From contig JBBQUP010000042.1 of NCBI GenBank assembly GCA_038212305.1, positions 1 through 28,154 of the forward strand: 28,154 nt of DNA. The letters are read 5' to 3'. The position numbers and the translations under genes are program-made. The stretch is from JBBQUP01 sp038212305. Lineage in GTDB: Bacteria > Bacteroidota > Bacteroidia > Bacteroidales > Marinilabiliaceae. This document shows positions 9,215-16,585 of this stretch, in pieces. The notes under the pieces are model-generated. The model was not told the origin of the DNA, did no database searches, and saw nothing but the letters and a program-made list of their open reading frames with translations. How positions within the stretch are numbered: position 1 is the first letter of the stretch; every line of letters begins with the position of its first letter.

Positions 9215-9252
9215 CAATGGGAATGCAACTAGTTGTATTCCCATTGTTTTTG
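9215..9252 (+). terminator. strong intrinsic terminator
   Basis: A 15-bp stem (left arm 9215-9229 CAATGGGAATGCAAC, right arm 9232-9246 GTTGTATTCCCATTG) has one G-U pair and a minimal loop, and is followed by five T. It ends the parA to zinc-peptidase transcription block. The near-symmetric stem has fewer T on the other strand, so + direction use is favoured. Confidence 0.85.
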
Positions 9253-9365
9253 TATATTATATCATGATAAAATTTTATTTTCCACACTTTAAAATAAAAA
9301 CATAATAATTATTTGTTTCTTAGTTTATTTAAATTTAATTTAGTTGCTCCTAACTAAACTAAATT

Positions 9366-9932
9366 ATGACTATTAAATTCGGAAGGCGAACGCTTTTCTA
9401 TACTGCGCAACAAGCCTATTTTCTTGGAATTTATATTTTTCTTGGAATTGCATTATTTGCACTTACCTATTTTAATGTTTTCGATCAAAACGTAATTAAC
9501 CGAATGATCTTTTTCTATGGATTTTTAAGCCCGATGATTGTTTTGTGGTTGTATTTTAATGATTTACGCTCATCGACTTATTATTACTCGTTATTGTTTG
9601 TCTCCTTTATTCAAATTATTATTTCTTTAAATACAATCAAAAATCCCTATTTCGAGTTAAACTCTGCATCTTTAACCTATCAATCATTTATTGTTTTATC
9701 ATCTACCGAAACCTTGAAATCATTGTTTATTTTTTTAGTTGGATTTCAATTATTGCGATGGATAAATTTTAAAATTGAAGGCAGAGAAATGGCTAAGACA
9801 ATTTTTCTATCTGGATTTTATAGCCATGTAGATCAGCGAAAAATTAGTGTAATGGATATAGCTTTAAACTTAGCATTATTCTTTTTAATTGTGCTTTCAA
9901 ATATGATTCCTTTTCGCTATTTGTTATTGTAA
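9366..9932 (+). CDS. small integral membrane protein of unknown function
   Basis: A 188-residue, very hydrophobic protein. About five membrane segments can be seen (residues about 15-37, 45-63, 72-90, 113-130 and 165-186), separated by short polar loops such as NDLRSSTYYY and EGREMAKTIFLSG. I recognise no motif or domain. It begins with ATG after a 170-bp AT-rich spacer that also holds the preceding terminator, so it probably has its own promoter. The next gene starts about 95 bp downstream in the same direction. A membrane location is seen in the sequence; nothing further can be claimed. Confidence 0.75.
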   Translation: MTIKFGRRTLFYTAQQAYFLGIYIFLGIALFALTYFNVFDQNVINRMIFFYGFLSPMIVLWLYFNDLRSSTYYYSLLFVSFIQIIISLNTIKNPYFELNSASLTYQSFIVLSSTETLKSLFIFLVGFQLLRWINFKIEGREMAKTIFLSGFYSHVDQRKISVMDIALNLALFFLIVLSNMIPFRYLLL

Positions 9933-10025
9933 GTTGGTATATTGACTCAAATAATTACCTAAATAATCTCGATTTAAATTTCAAAACACTATTTTTGAAA
10001 TTCGAAATCAATTAATACTTCTCAA

Positions 10026-10994
10026 TTGCCACTAAAAAAAGCCATAATTATAAAAGGAATAAAGCTTATTCTTAAGGTTGGAGTTTCGAGTTTGGCTTTA
10101 TGGTACATTATCTCCATCACCGATATTAGCAATTTATGGGCAACCATTAAGGCAACTAACTTCTATCTGTTAGCAGTGGCACTTTTGGTTTATATTTTTT
10201 CTCAATTGGTGTCAACAATGAGATTGAATACTTTTTTTATTCAAATTGGAGTAAAATTAAGTGCAGTAGCAAATATTAAACTCTATTGGTTAGGATTATT
10301 TTATAATTTCTTTTTACCTGGAGGAGTTGGCGGAGATGGATATAAAGTTTTTTTGATAAATAAATACCGAAAAGTAGGTGTTAAAACATTGATAGCTACT
10401 ATTTTGTCAGATAGGTTGAGTGGATTATCAGTTATTGTTGTGTATCTTTTCGCTTTAATATATTTTATTAATTATTCCTTTCCATATCAGGGTTGGATAT
10501 GGGTTTTGATACCCACGGTTGGTGCTGGTTATTATTTGTTTTTGCATGTTTTTAATAAAAAACTTAAACCTATATTTTGGACAGTTAATGGCTGGTCGTT
10601 ATTGGTGCAAGGTTTGCAAATGATTACAGCGATACTAATTTTGGAAGCTTTAGGTGCTAAAGTTGCGAGTCATCGCGATGATTTTATATTTTTGTTTCTG
10701 CTATCATCAATTGCAGCCTCTGTTCCAATAACGTTAGGAGGTATTGGCGCTCGTGAGCTTACGCTATTAACAGGTGCTAAGATGCTTGGGTTAAATCCAG
10801 CTCATGCCTTGGCTTTGAGTTTGTTGTTTTATTCATTGTCGCTATTTGCATCTTTACCTGGATTTATTTTCACTCTTCGAACCGAAAAGCTTTTTGAAGA
10901 TGAAGTGGATCTATCTCAAGAGGTTGAAATGGCGCTAGTCGAAGAACCAATAAGAGTTGAAAACCCAACTTATCAAGCTGAAATACTTCGTTGA
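10026..10994 (+). CDS. lysylphosphatidylglycerol synthase-type transmembrane (flippase-like, UPF0104) protein
   Basis: A 322-residue polytopic membrane protein with seven or eight hydrophobic segments. It carries family hallmarks: KLYWLGLFYNFFLPGGVGGDGYKVFLINK (residues about 84-112), followed by a basic loop and SDRLSGLSVIVVYLFALIY, and later IPITLGGIGARELTLL. These belong to the PF03706 family, which includes the flippase half of MprF and AglD-type proteins; here there is no C-terminal lysyl transferase domain. A role in moving or presenting a lipid-linked glycan or phospholipid is inferred. The start is TTG at 10026; no upstream ATG is available in frame. Its charged C-terminal tail (about 40 residues) overlaps, on the opposite strand, the decayed metallo-beta-lactamase reading frame. 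Confidence 0.82.
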   Translation: MPLKKAIIIKGIKLILKVGVSSLALWYIISITDISNLWATIKATNFYLLAVALLVYIFSQLVSTMRLNTFFIQIGVKLSAVANIKLYWLGLFYNFFLPGGVGGDGYKVFLINKYRKVGVKTLIATILSDRLSGLSVIVVYLFALIYFINYSFPYQGWIWVLIPTVGAGYYLFLHVFNKKLKPIFWTVNGWSLLVQGLQMITAILILEALGAKVASHRDDFIFLFLLSSIAASVPITLGGIGARELTLLTGAKMLGLNPAHALALSLLFYSLSLFASLPGFIFTLRTEKLFEDEVDLSQEVEMALVEEPIRVENPTYQAEILR

Positions 10995-11328
10995 TTTTTA
11001 TCCCTTTTTCCGTTTTTTGAACGCTGCAACATTCTGTATATAAATCGTGTTCAAAAACTAAGATGTAGGGATTTGTTGCAGCATCGTTTAAAAACATTTC
11101 TTTTTCAGTCAGTGAAATATGTGGTTGCAAATCATAAGCCGGAACCCATGATAAAGGAATGCTTGCCATGACAGGAATTAAATCGGTCATGTAAACCAAA
11201 GTGTCTTTGTTGGTTTCAATAAACGGAATGATTTGACCTAGAGTGTGTCCATTGAATAATTTTAGTTCACCAAAAATGGCTCCACCATCGCACAAAAAAT
11301 TTCAGGCATCTATAAATTGGATAGTCAT
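10870..11328 (-). pseudogene. decayed metallo-beta-lactamase-fold hydrolase
   Basis: On the - strand an ATG at 11328-11326 opens MTIQFIDA, then a TGA (11304-11302), then NFLCDGGAIFGE. This matches the usual start of a Bacteroidota MBL-fold family (IDAGNFxCDGGAMFG) with the glycine codon GGA changed to TGA. Right after it the frame jumps to LKLFNGHTLGQIIPFI, a late part of the fold. The middle of about 100 residues, which would include the HxHxDH zinc ligands, is missing. The C-terminal part (VYMTDLIPVMASIPLSWVPAYD, then VFEHDLYTECCSVQKTEKGIKI) is family-like. The reading frame then runs into the flippase gene to 10870, where the original stop has apparently been lost. Nonsense mutation plus deletion makes it non-functional. 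Confidence 0.75.
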
Positions 11329-11420
11329 TAAATTCGTTTTATTCATTAATTTCGCTTAATTAGCTTGCTAAAATAGCTATTCTAAATCACGAATTATTTG
11401 TCAATAACAATAAGAAAAGT

Positions 11421-12794
11421 ATGCGGGTTCATTTTATTGCAATAGGAGGAAGTGCTATGCACAATTTAGCATTGGCAATGAGTTCGAAAGGATATGTAGT
11501 CACTGGAAGTGATGATGAAATTTTTGAGCCTTCGAAAAGCCGATTGAGCAAGGCAGGCATTCTTCCAAAGCAATGGGGTTGGTTTCCCGAAAATATTTCT
11601 AACGATTTGGATGCAATTATTTTAGGGATGCATGCCCGAAAGGATAACCCTGAATTAGTGCGAGCGCTGGAGCTTGGATTAAAAGTGTATTCGTATCCTG
11701 AGTATTTGTATACACAAACTACTGATAAAAAGAGAGTTGTTGTAGGAGGAAGTCATGGAAAAACATCAGTGACTTCTATGATTATGCATGTATTGAAAGT
11801 AAATGGTGTTGATTTTGACTACATGGTTGGAGCTCAGCTCGATGGATTTGATACCATGGTAAAACTAACTCATGAGGCTCCGATAGCGATTTTCGAGGGC
11901 GATGAGTACTTATCGTCACCCATCGATTTGCGCCCGAAATTTTTATGGTATAAGCCTCATATTGCAGTACTTACTGGTATTGCATGGGATCACATAAATG
12001 TGTTTCCAACATTCGAAAATTATTGTCAGCAGTTTAGCAATTTTGTTAATACCATTGAGCCTAATGGTACGCTCATTTATTTTGAAGGGGATAAGGAAAT
12101 TGTAAATATAGCTTCAGATAGTCGAAATGATATTACTAAAATAGCTTATCATGCAACTCAATACCGTGCAACGGATGATGGGGTGGTAGTCATTCACAAT
12201 AATAGCGAAACCAATTTGCCTATTTTTGGAAACCATAATATGCAAAATGTGCAAGCAGCTTATTTCGTTTGTGAGCAACTCGGAATTTCAGAGAGTGATT
12301 TTTATTCGGCAATTCAATCTTTTAAAGGTGCTGCTCGGCGATTGCAGACGTTGGTAAGTCAGGAAAATTTTAATGTGTATTTCGATTTTGCACATTCACC
12401 TAGTAAGTTAAAAGCAACAACCAATGCAGTAAAAGAACAGTATCCCAATCACAAATTAATTGCCTGTATGGAATTACATACATTTAGTAGTTTAAATAAA
12501 GCTTTTTTGCCTCAATATGAAGGATCGATGAATGAAGCTGATGAGGCATATGTTTATTTTAATCCCAAAGTGGTTGAGCATAAAAAACTCGAATCGTTTT
12601 CGATTAAAGAGGTTGAGCTGGCATTCAATCATCCTAATTTGTTAGTTTTCACAGATTCGCAAAAATTATTTACGCATTTAAAAACGGTTGCATCTCAAAA
12701 TACAACATTGCTTATGATGACTTCAGGAAATTTTGATGGTCAGGATATTAAGCAGTTTGCTAACGATGTTGCAATACATTTGCAGTGTAAATAA
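11421..12794 (+). CDS. mpl: UDP-N-acetylmuramate:L-alanyl-gamma-D-glutamyl-meso-diaminopimelate ligase
   Basis: A cytoplasmic murein-recycling ligase of 457 residues, in the Mur ligase family. It joins tripeptide released from old peptidoglycan to UDP-MurNAc, bypassing MurC, MurD and MurE. The N-terminal domain has AIGGSAMHNLA (8-18) and GSDDEIFEPS. The ATP loop GGSHGKTS is at 109-116. The central domain has IFEGDEYLSSP and LTGIAWDHINVFP, and the C-terminal domain has FKGAARRLQTL and DFAHSPSKLKAT, where MurC has DYGHHPTE. The length fits Mpl. It implies meso-diaminopimelate peptidoglycan and a working recycling route, which fits the lytic transglycosylase upstream, although they are not in one operon. 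The start ATG is unambiguous. Confidence 0.92.
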   Translation: MRVHFIAIGGSAMHNLALAMSSKGYVVTGSDDEIFEPSKSRLSKAGILPKQWGWFPENISNDLDAIILGMHARKDNPELVRALELGLKVYSYPEYLYTQTTDKKRVVVGGSHGKTSVTSMIMHVLKVNGVDFDYMVGAQLDGFDTMVKLTHEAPIAIFEGDEYLSSPIDLRPKFLWYKPHIAVLTGIAWDHINVFPTFENYCQQFSNFVNTIEPNGTLIYFEGDKEIVNIASDSRNDITKIAYHATQYRATDDGVVVIHNNSETNLPIFGNHNMQNVQAAYFVCEQLGISESDFYSAIQSFKGAARRLQTLVSQENFNVYFDFAHSPSKLKATTNAVKEQYPNHKLIACMELHTFSSLNKAFLPQYEGSMNEADEAYVYFNPKVVEHKKLESFSIKEVELAFNHPNLLVFTDSQKLFTHLKTVASQNTTLLMMTSGNFDGQDIKQFANDVAIHLQCK

Positions 12795-12887
12795 TTGTAA
12801 TGCAGTTAGTTTGACTTATAGGGATATTTGAAGTTGGTGATTTAGTAAAGTTAGAACAGGTATTTATTGACGTAATAACATTTTAAA

Positions 12888-15161
12888 ATGAGCAAATTTA
12901 AGAGCCTGTTGTACTATGTTTCTGTCATAGGTGGATTTTCAGCACTTATCTATTTTTTTTTTATTAAAGGCACGCTTTTAGAGTCGAGCAATGGCGTAAC
13001 GGAACTGATACGCGAAAATTTAAGCTCGTGGGAACAGTTTAAAGATACCTTATTTCATAACTTATCGCATCCCTTGGCTATTTTATTACTCCAAATTATT
13101 ACCATAATATTGGTAGCAAGGGTTTTATCCTATTGTTGTAGATTAATAGGCCAGCCTTCGGTTATTGGTGAAATTATTGCAGGTATTATTTTAGGACCTT
13201 CGTTATTAGGATATTATTTCCCTGAAATATCGGCTCAATTATTTCCTGAATCTTCATTGGGAAACTTACAGTTTCTCAGTCAAATAGGATTAATCTTGTT
13301 TATGTTTGTGGTGGGCATGGAGCTTGATTTGGGCGTGTTGAAATCTAAAGCCAACGATGCCATTATTATTAGTCATGCTAGTATCGTCATCCCATTTGCA
13401 TTAGGATTTGCATTGGCTTATTTTATTTATGAGCAGTACGCACCTCAAGGTGTTGCATTTTTATCGTTTGCGCTTTTTATTGGTATTGCCATGAGTATTA
13501 CCGCTTTTCCTGTTTTAGCGCGTATTGTACAAGAAAGAGGTTTGTCGAAAACCCGTTTGGGAGCATTGGTTATAACATGTGCCGCAGCCGATGATATTAC
13601 AGCTTGGTGTTTATTGGCCGCCGTAATTGCCATTGTAAAAGCTGGTTCGTTTATTAGTTCGCTCTATACCATTTTATTAGCGATTGGTTATGTGGTGGTC
13701 ATGTTAAAGCTAATTCAACCCTTTTTAAAACGGATGGGTGAAATTTATTCGAACAAAGAGCGTTTAAGCAAACCAATTGTAGCTGTGTTTTTTGCAGTAT
13801 TGTTAATATCCTCTTTTGCAACTGAAGTTATAGGTATTCATGCACTATTTGGTGCTTTTATGGCAGGTGTTATCATGCCATTTAATATTAAGTTCCGAAA
13901 TTTATTCATCGAGAAGGTTGAAGATGTTTCTTTGGTTTTGCTTTTGCCATTGTTCTTTGTTTTTACCGGTCTTCGAACTCATTTAAATTTGCTCGACAAT
14001 CCCGAAATATGGCATGTTGCGGGTTATGTTGTTTTGGTTGCGATTATTGGAAAGTTTGTTGGAAGTGCACTTTCTGCCCGATTTGTTGGGCAAAGCTGGA
14101 AGAATAGCTTAAGTATTGGTGCTTTGATGAACACCCGAGGATTAATGGAGTTAGTGGTGTTAAATATTGGATTTGATTTGGGGGTATTATCTGCTGAGAT
14201 TTTTACCATGATGGTGATAATGGCATTAGTTACCACATTTATGACTGGCCCATCGTTGGCATTGATAAATCATCTGTTCTCATCGAAAAGCGATGATCAC
14301 GAAGTTAGTATTCAGAGTTATTCGAAGCGATTGCAAGTGCTTATGTCGTTCGGAAATCCATTAACAGGTGTAGCCATGCTCCGATTATTACACCAATTAA
14401 CGGGTCAAAAAACTAAGAATGCTCAAATTACAGCATTGCATTTAACTCCAAGCAATATGTTGCGAGAGTATAATGTAGATGAATATGAGATGAATAGCTT
14501 CGAGCCCATTTTAAGTGAGGCTCATGAGTTGAAAATTTCACTTGAGAAGATATTTAAATCATCCAATAATTTAGAAAAAGACATTGTGCAAACGGCTCAT
14601 TCAGCCGATTATGACTTGTTGCTAATTGGCGTTGGCCCTTCGGTGTTTGATGGAACTATTTTAGGTGGCGTTTTGAAGTATGTTAATTTAATAGTGCATC
14701 CCACTTTATTAATTGATCTGTTTTCAGGAGCTGATAAATACAACAAAGTTCCCTTATTCGATAACAGAGTAAAAGAGATTCTTAAAACATCAGGATTGCC
14801 TGTGGGGGTGTTTATTGATAAGGGGTTGAGAGAGCTTTCATCTGTTTTGTATATTGCATCTGATCAACCTAATGAGTTGATTATTCGAGTGCTTGACATG
14901 ACTTGCCAAGGCGATAATATTAATATTTCTATTGCGACTCAAAAAAGTAAAAATAAGCTAAAAGATGGCTATGATAAAGGGATTGAACTTCAACGAAAGT
15001 ACCCTAATCGGGTTACGTTAATGTCCTCACATGAGATCAATCCTAAACAAGTTGAATTATATGACTTAGTAATTATGCATCCCGAAAATTGGGGTGAACT
15101 TCCGGAGCATGTGCTTCCTTGGAATCAAATGAACACGTCGTTATTAATAGTTAAACGATAA
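12888..15161 (+). CDS. CPA2-family cation/proton antiporter with C-terminal universal-stress-like domain
   Basis: A 757-residue inner-membrane transporter. An N-terminal helix (7-27) precedes about 12 hydrophobic segments between 60 and 465. Family motifs are QPSVIGEIIAGIILGPSLLG (90-108), FLSQIGLILFMFVVGMELDL, the ion-binding pair ADDITAW (D235, D236), IHALFGAFMAGVIMP and NTRGLMELVVLNIGF. An Asp-Asp pair in this position is typical of electrogenic Na+/H+ exchangers such as NapA, rather than K+ antiporters. The C-terminal half (about 485-757) is soluble and resembles two UspA-type halves; the second ends MNTSLLIVKR. The family role is pH and Na+ or K+ homeostasis; the ion specificity cannot be read from the sequence. 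It starts at ATG, 93 bp after mpl. Confidence 0.88.
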   Translation: MSKFKSLLYYVSVIGGFSALIYFFFIKGTLLESSNGVTELIRENLSSWEQFKDTLFHNLSHPLAILLLQIITIILVARVLSYCCRLIGQPSVIGEIIAGIILGPSLLGYYFPEISAQLFPESSLGNLQFLSQIGLILFMFVVGMELDLGVLKSKANDAIIISHASIVIPFALGFALAYFIYEQYAPQGVAFLSFALFIGIAMSITAFPVLARIVQERGLSKTRLGALVITCAAADDITAWCLLAAVIAIVKAGSFISSLYTILLAIGYVVVMLKLIQPFLKRMGEIYSNKERLSKPIVAVFFAVLLISSFATEVIGIHALFGAFMAGVIMPFNIKFRNLFIEKVEDVSLVLLLPLFFVFTGLRTHLNLLDNPEIWHVAGYVVLVAIIGKFVGSALSARFVGQSWKNSLSIGALMNTRGLMELVVLNIGFDLGVLSAEIFTMMVIMALVTTFMTGPSLALINHLFSSKSDDHEVSIQSYSKRLQVLMSFGNPLTGVAMLRLLHQLTGQKTKNAQITALHLTPSNMLREYNVDEYEMNSFEPILSEAHELKISLEKIFKSSNNLEKDIVQTAHSADYDLLLIGVGPSVFDGTILGGVLKYVNLIVHPTLLIDLFSGADKYNKVPLFDNRVKEILKTSGLPVGVFIDKGLRELSSVLYIASDQPNELIIRVLDMTCQGDNINISIATQKSKNKLKDGYDKGIELQRKYPNRVTLMSSHEINPKQVELYDLVIMHPENWGELPEHVLPWNQMNTSLLIVKR

Positions 15162-15269
15162 AAGTTGATTTTTCGCAGGGTTGAGGTGCATTTTAACCCA
15201 CTAAATTTATAACAATTTGCGAATAGAATTACATACATTGATTTATATTTGTATTAAAATAGAGACTAT

Positions 15270-16223
15270 ATGATAATTCAGACTTTGCTAGTTGTTATTG
15301 GGTTTGTTTGTTTAATCTTTGGAGCAAATTGGCTTGTTGATGGAGCTACTGCTTTAGCTAAAAAATACAAGGTCTCAGATTTGGCAATAGGTTTAACTAT
15401 TGTCGCTTTTGGGACTTCAGCTCCTGAGTTGGTTGTGAATATTATTGGCTCATTGAATGGATATTCAGACATCGTTCTCGGCAACATCGTTGGGAGTAAT
15501 AATTTTAATCTATTTATAATACTTGGAATATCAGGATTAATATTACCAATCACAGTTCAAACTTCTACAGCGTGGAAAGAAATTCCGATTTCGTTATTTG
15601 CGACAATCATATTATTGCTTTTAGTAAACGATTTCAAATTTTCAGAACTAAGTTATCTGAGTAGAGTTGATAGTCTTATTATGCTTGTGATGTTTGTAAT
15701 GTTTCTTTATTACGTTTTTCGTCAAATGAAACAAGACTCAAATATTCAAGCTGATTTTGTACAGAAATCAACACTTAAAATCTGGAGCCTCATTTTAATC
15801 GGATTGTCTGGTTTAGTCATTGGAGGACAATTTGTTGTGGTTAATAGTGTGGAAATCGCAAATAGCTTAGGTGTTAGTGAAAAAATTATCGGATTAACTA
15901 TTGTAGCAGCAGGAACATCACTGCCTGAATTGGTCACATCAATTGTTGCGGCAACAAAGAAAAATAGTGATATTGCGATTGGGAACGTAATTGGTTCAAA
16001 CGTATTTAATATTCTTTTGATTTTATCAATTAGTGGTATGGTTATGCCAATTGAATACAATCCCAAATTTAATTTAGACTTTTATATTTTGATTGGAGGA
16101 ACAATTTTTCTTTTGACATCAATGTTAACTGGACAACGAAAAAGATTAGATCGTTGGGAAGCTGCTATACTTCTTGTATTTTATCTTTTTTATACAATAT
16201 ATTTAGTGACGAAAGAAATATAG
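15270..16223 (+). CDS. calcium/sodium antiporter, CaCA family (YrbG-like)
   Basis: A 317-residue inner-membrane exchanger made of two inverted repeats. Alpha-1 has AFGTSAPELVVNIIGSLNG and GNIVGSNNFNLF; alpha-2 has AAGTSLPELVTSIVAA and GNVIGSNVFNILL. Each repeat carries the acidic ligand in GTSxPE and the GNxxGSN helix. About ten hydrophobic segments are visible, and the length is that of YrbG-type proteins. It would export Ca2+ in exchange for Na+. Serine codon use differs from the adjacent antiporter: TCG is used once in 26 serines here, against roughly ten in the first 27 serines of the neighbouring CPA2 gene. It may have been acquired separately. Possible partial promoter TATATTTG at 15244-15251. 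Confidence 0.93.
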   Translation: MIIQTLLVVIGFVCLIFGANWLVDGATALAKKYKVSDLAIGLTIVAFGTSAPELVVNIIGSLNGYSDIVLGNIVGSNNFNLFIILGISGLILPITVQTSTAWKEIPISLFATIILLLLVNDFKFSELSYLSRVDSLIMLVMFVMFLYYVFRQMKQDSNIQADFVQKSTLKIWSLILIGLSGLVIGGQFVVVNSVEIANSLGVSEKIIGLTIVAAGTSLPELVTSIVAATKKNSDIAIGNVIGSNVFNILLILSISGMVMPIEYNPKFNLDFYILIGGTIFLLTSMLTGQRKRLDRWEAAILLVFYLFYTIYLVTKEI

Positions 16224-16303
16224 AAAAGCACCACGATGCGCAGTATAAAACATTGAAGTTTAAGTGGTTATTCGAGCTTTCTGCTACGCATCAAGTTCGG
16301 TGT

Positions 16304-16374
16304 GTCTGAACAGAAATGTAGGTCGCAATCTCCAACGATTTCATTTCGCCAACCGTTTAAATGCCTGTTAAGAC
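16304..16374 (+). repeat. imperfect inverted repeat, about 71 bp overall
   Basis: GTCTGAACAG (16304-16313) and CTGTTAAGAC (16365-16374) pair in 9 of 10 positions, with a further inner pairing GAAATG/CATTTC and AATC/GATT around the loop. The size and outer inverted ends are reminiscent of an integron attC site downstream of a captured gene, but the R' and R'' core sequences do not match well. It could equally be a structured RNA end or a relic. Confidence 0.35.
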
Positions 16375-16489
16375 CTAAGTTTATACGTGAGGTAATTATT
16401 GTTTACTAATTAGAGATTTTTAATACAGAGGTAGGAAGAAGGATAGAAAAGATATTTAGAACTATTTCCAGATGAATAGCATTCTATTT

Positions 16490-16536
16490 TCATCTTATTT
16501 ATCTAATCTAACTTTCTATAATCTATAATTCTATAA
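16490..16536 (+). repeat. degenerate 7-bp-period repeat (TCTATAA)
   Basis: TCTATAA occurs at 16515-16521 and 16522-16528 in direct tandem, then again at 16530-16536 after one extra T. ATCTAATCTAA lies just before. It is one of three intergenic stretches in this window with 7-bp periodicity and a recurrent CT/AG step. Confidence 0.45.
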
Positions 16537-16585
16537 AATTTTTACAGATATTTAAATGAGTCATTCATTCTAAAATTAACGTAAA

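Larger units (their letters stand above)
16224..16585 (+). other. gene-free spacer with inverted repeats and AT-rich 7-bp-period sequence
   Basis: No convincing gene. The first part (16236-16374) is less AT-rich than its surroundings and holds two dyads: ATGCGCAG at 16236-16243 against CTGCTACGCAT at 16281-16291 (3-base bulge), and GTCTGAACAG at 16304-16313 against CTGTTAAGAC at 16365-16374 (9 of 10 paired). On the - strand about 44 codons are open here (DCDLHFCSDTPNLMRSRKLE at the end), without a convincing start. The second part (about 16480-16540) is AT-rich with TCTATAA repeats. Confidence 0.5.

Noticed and set aside
15179..15200. Terminator after the CPA2 antiporter (GGGTTGAGG ... TTTTAACCC)
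   Set aside because: The stem needs three G-U pairs and no T run follows.
15278..16066. Two open frames of 91 and 106 codons on the - strand opposite the calcium/sodium antiporter
   Set aside because: They mirror the two alpha repeats of the antiporter and have no independent features.
16304..16374. Definite integron attC site
   Set aside because: The size and outer inverted repeat fit, but the terminal core does not follow GTTRRRY/RYYYAAC and the inner pairing is asymmetric, so it is kept only as an inverted repeat.
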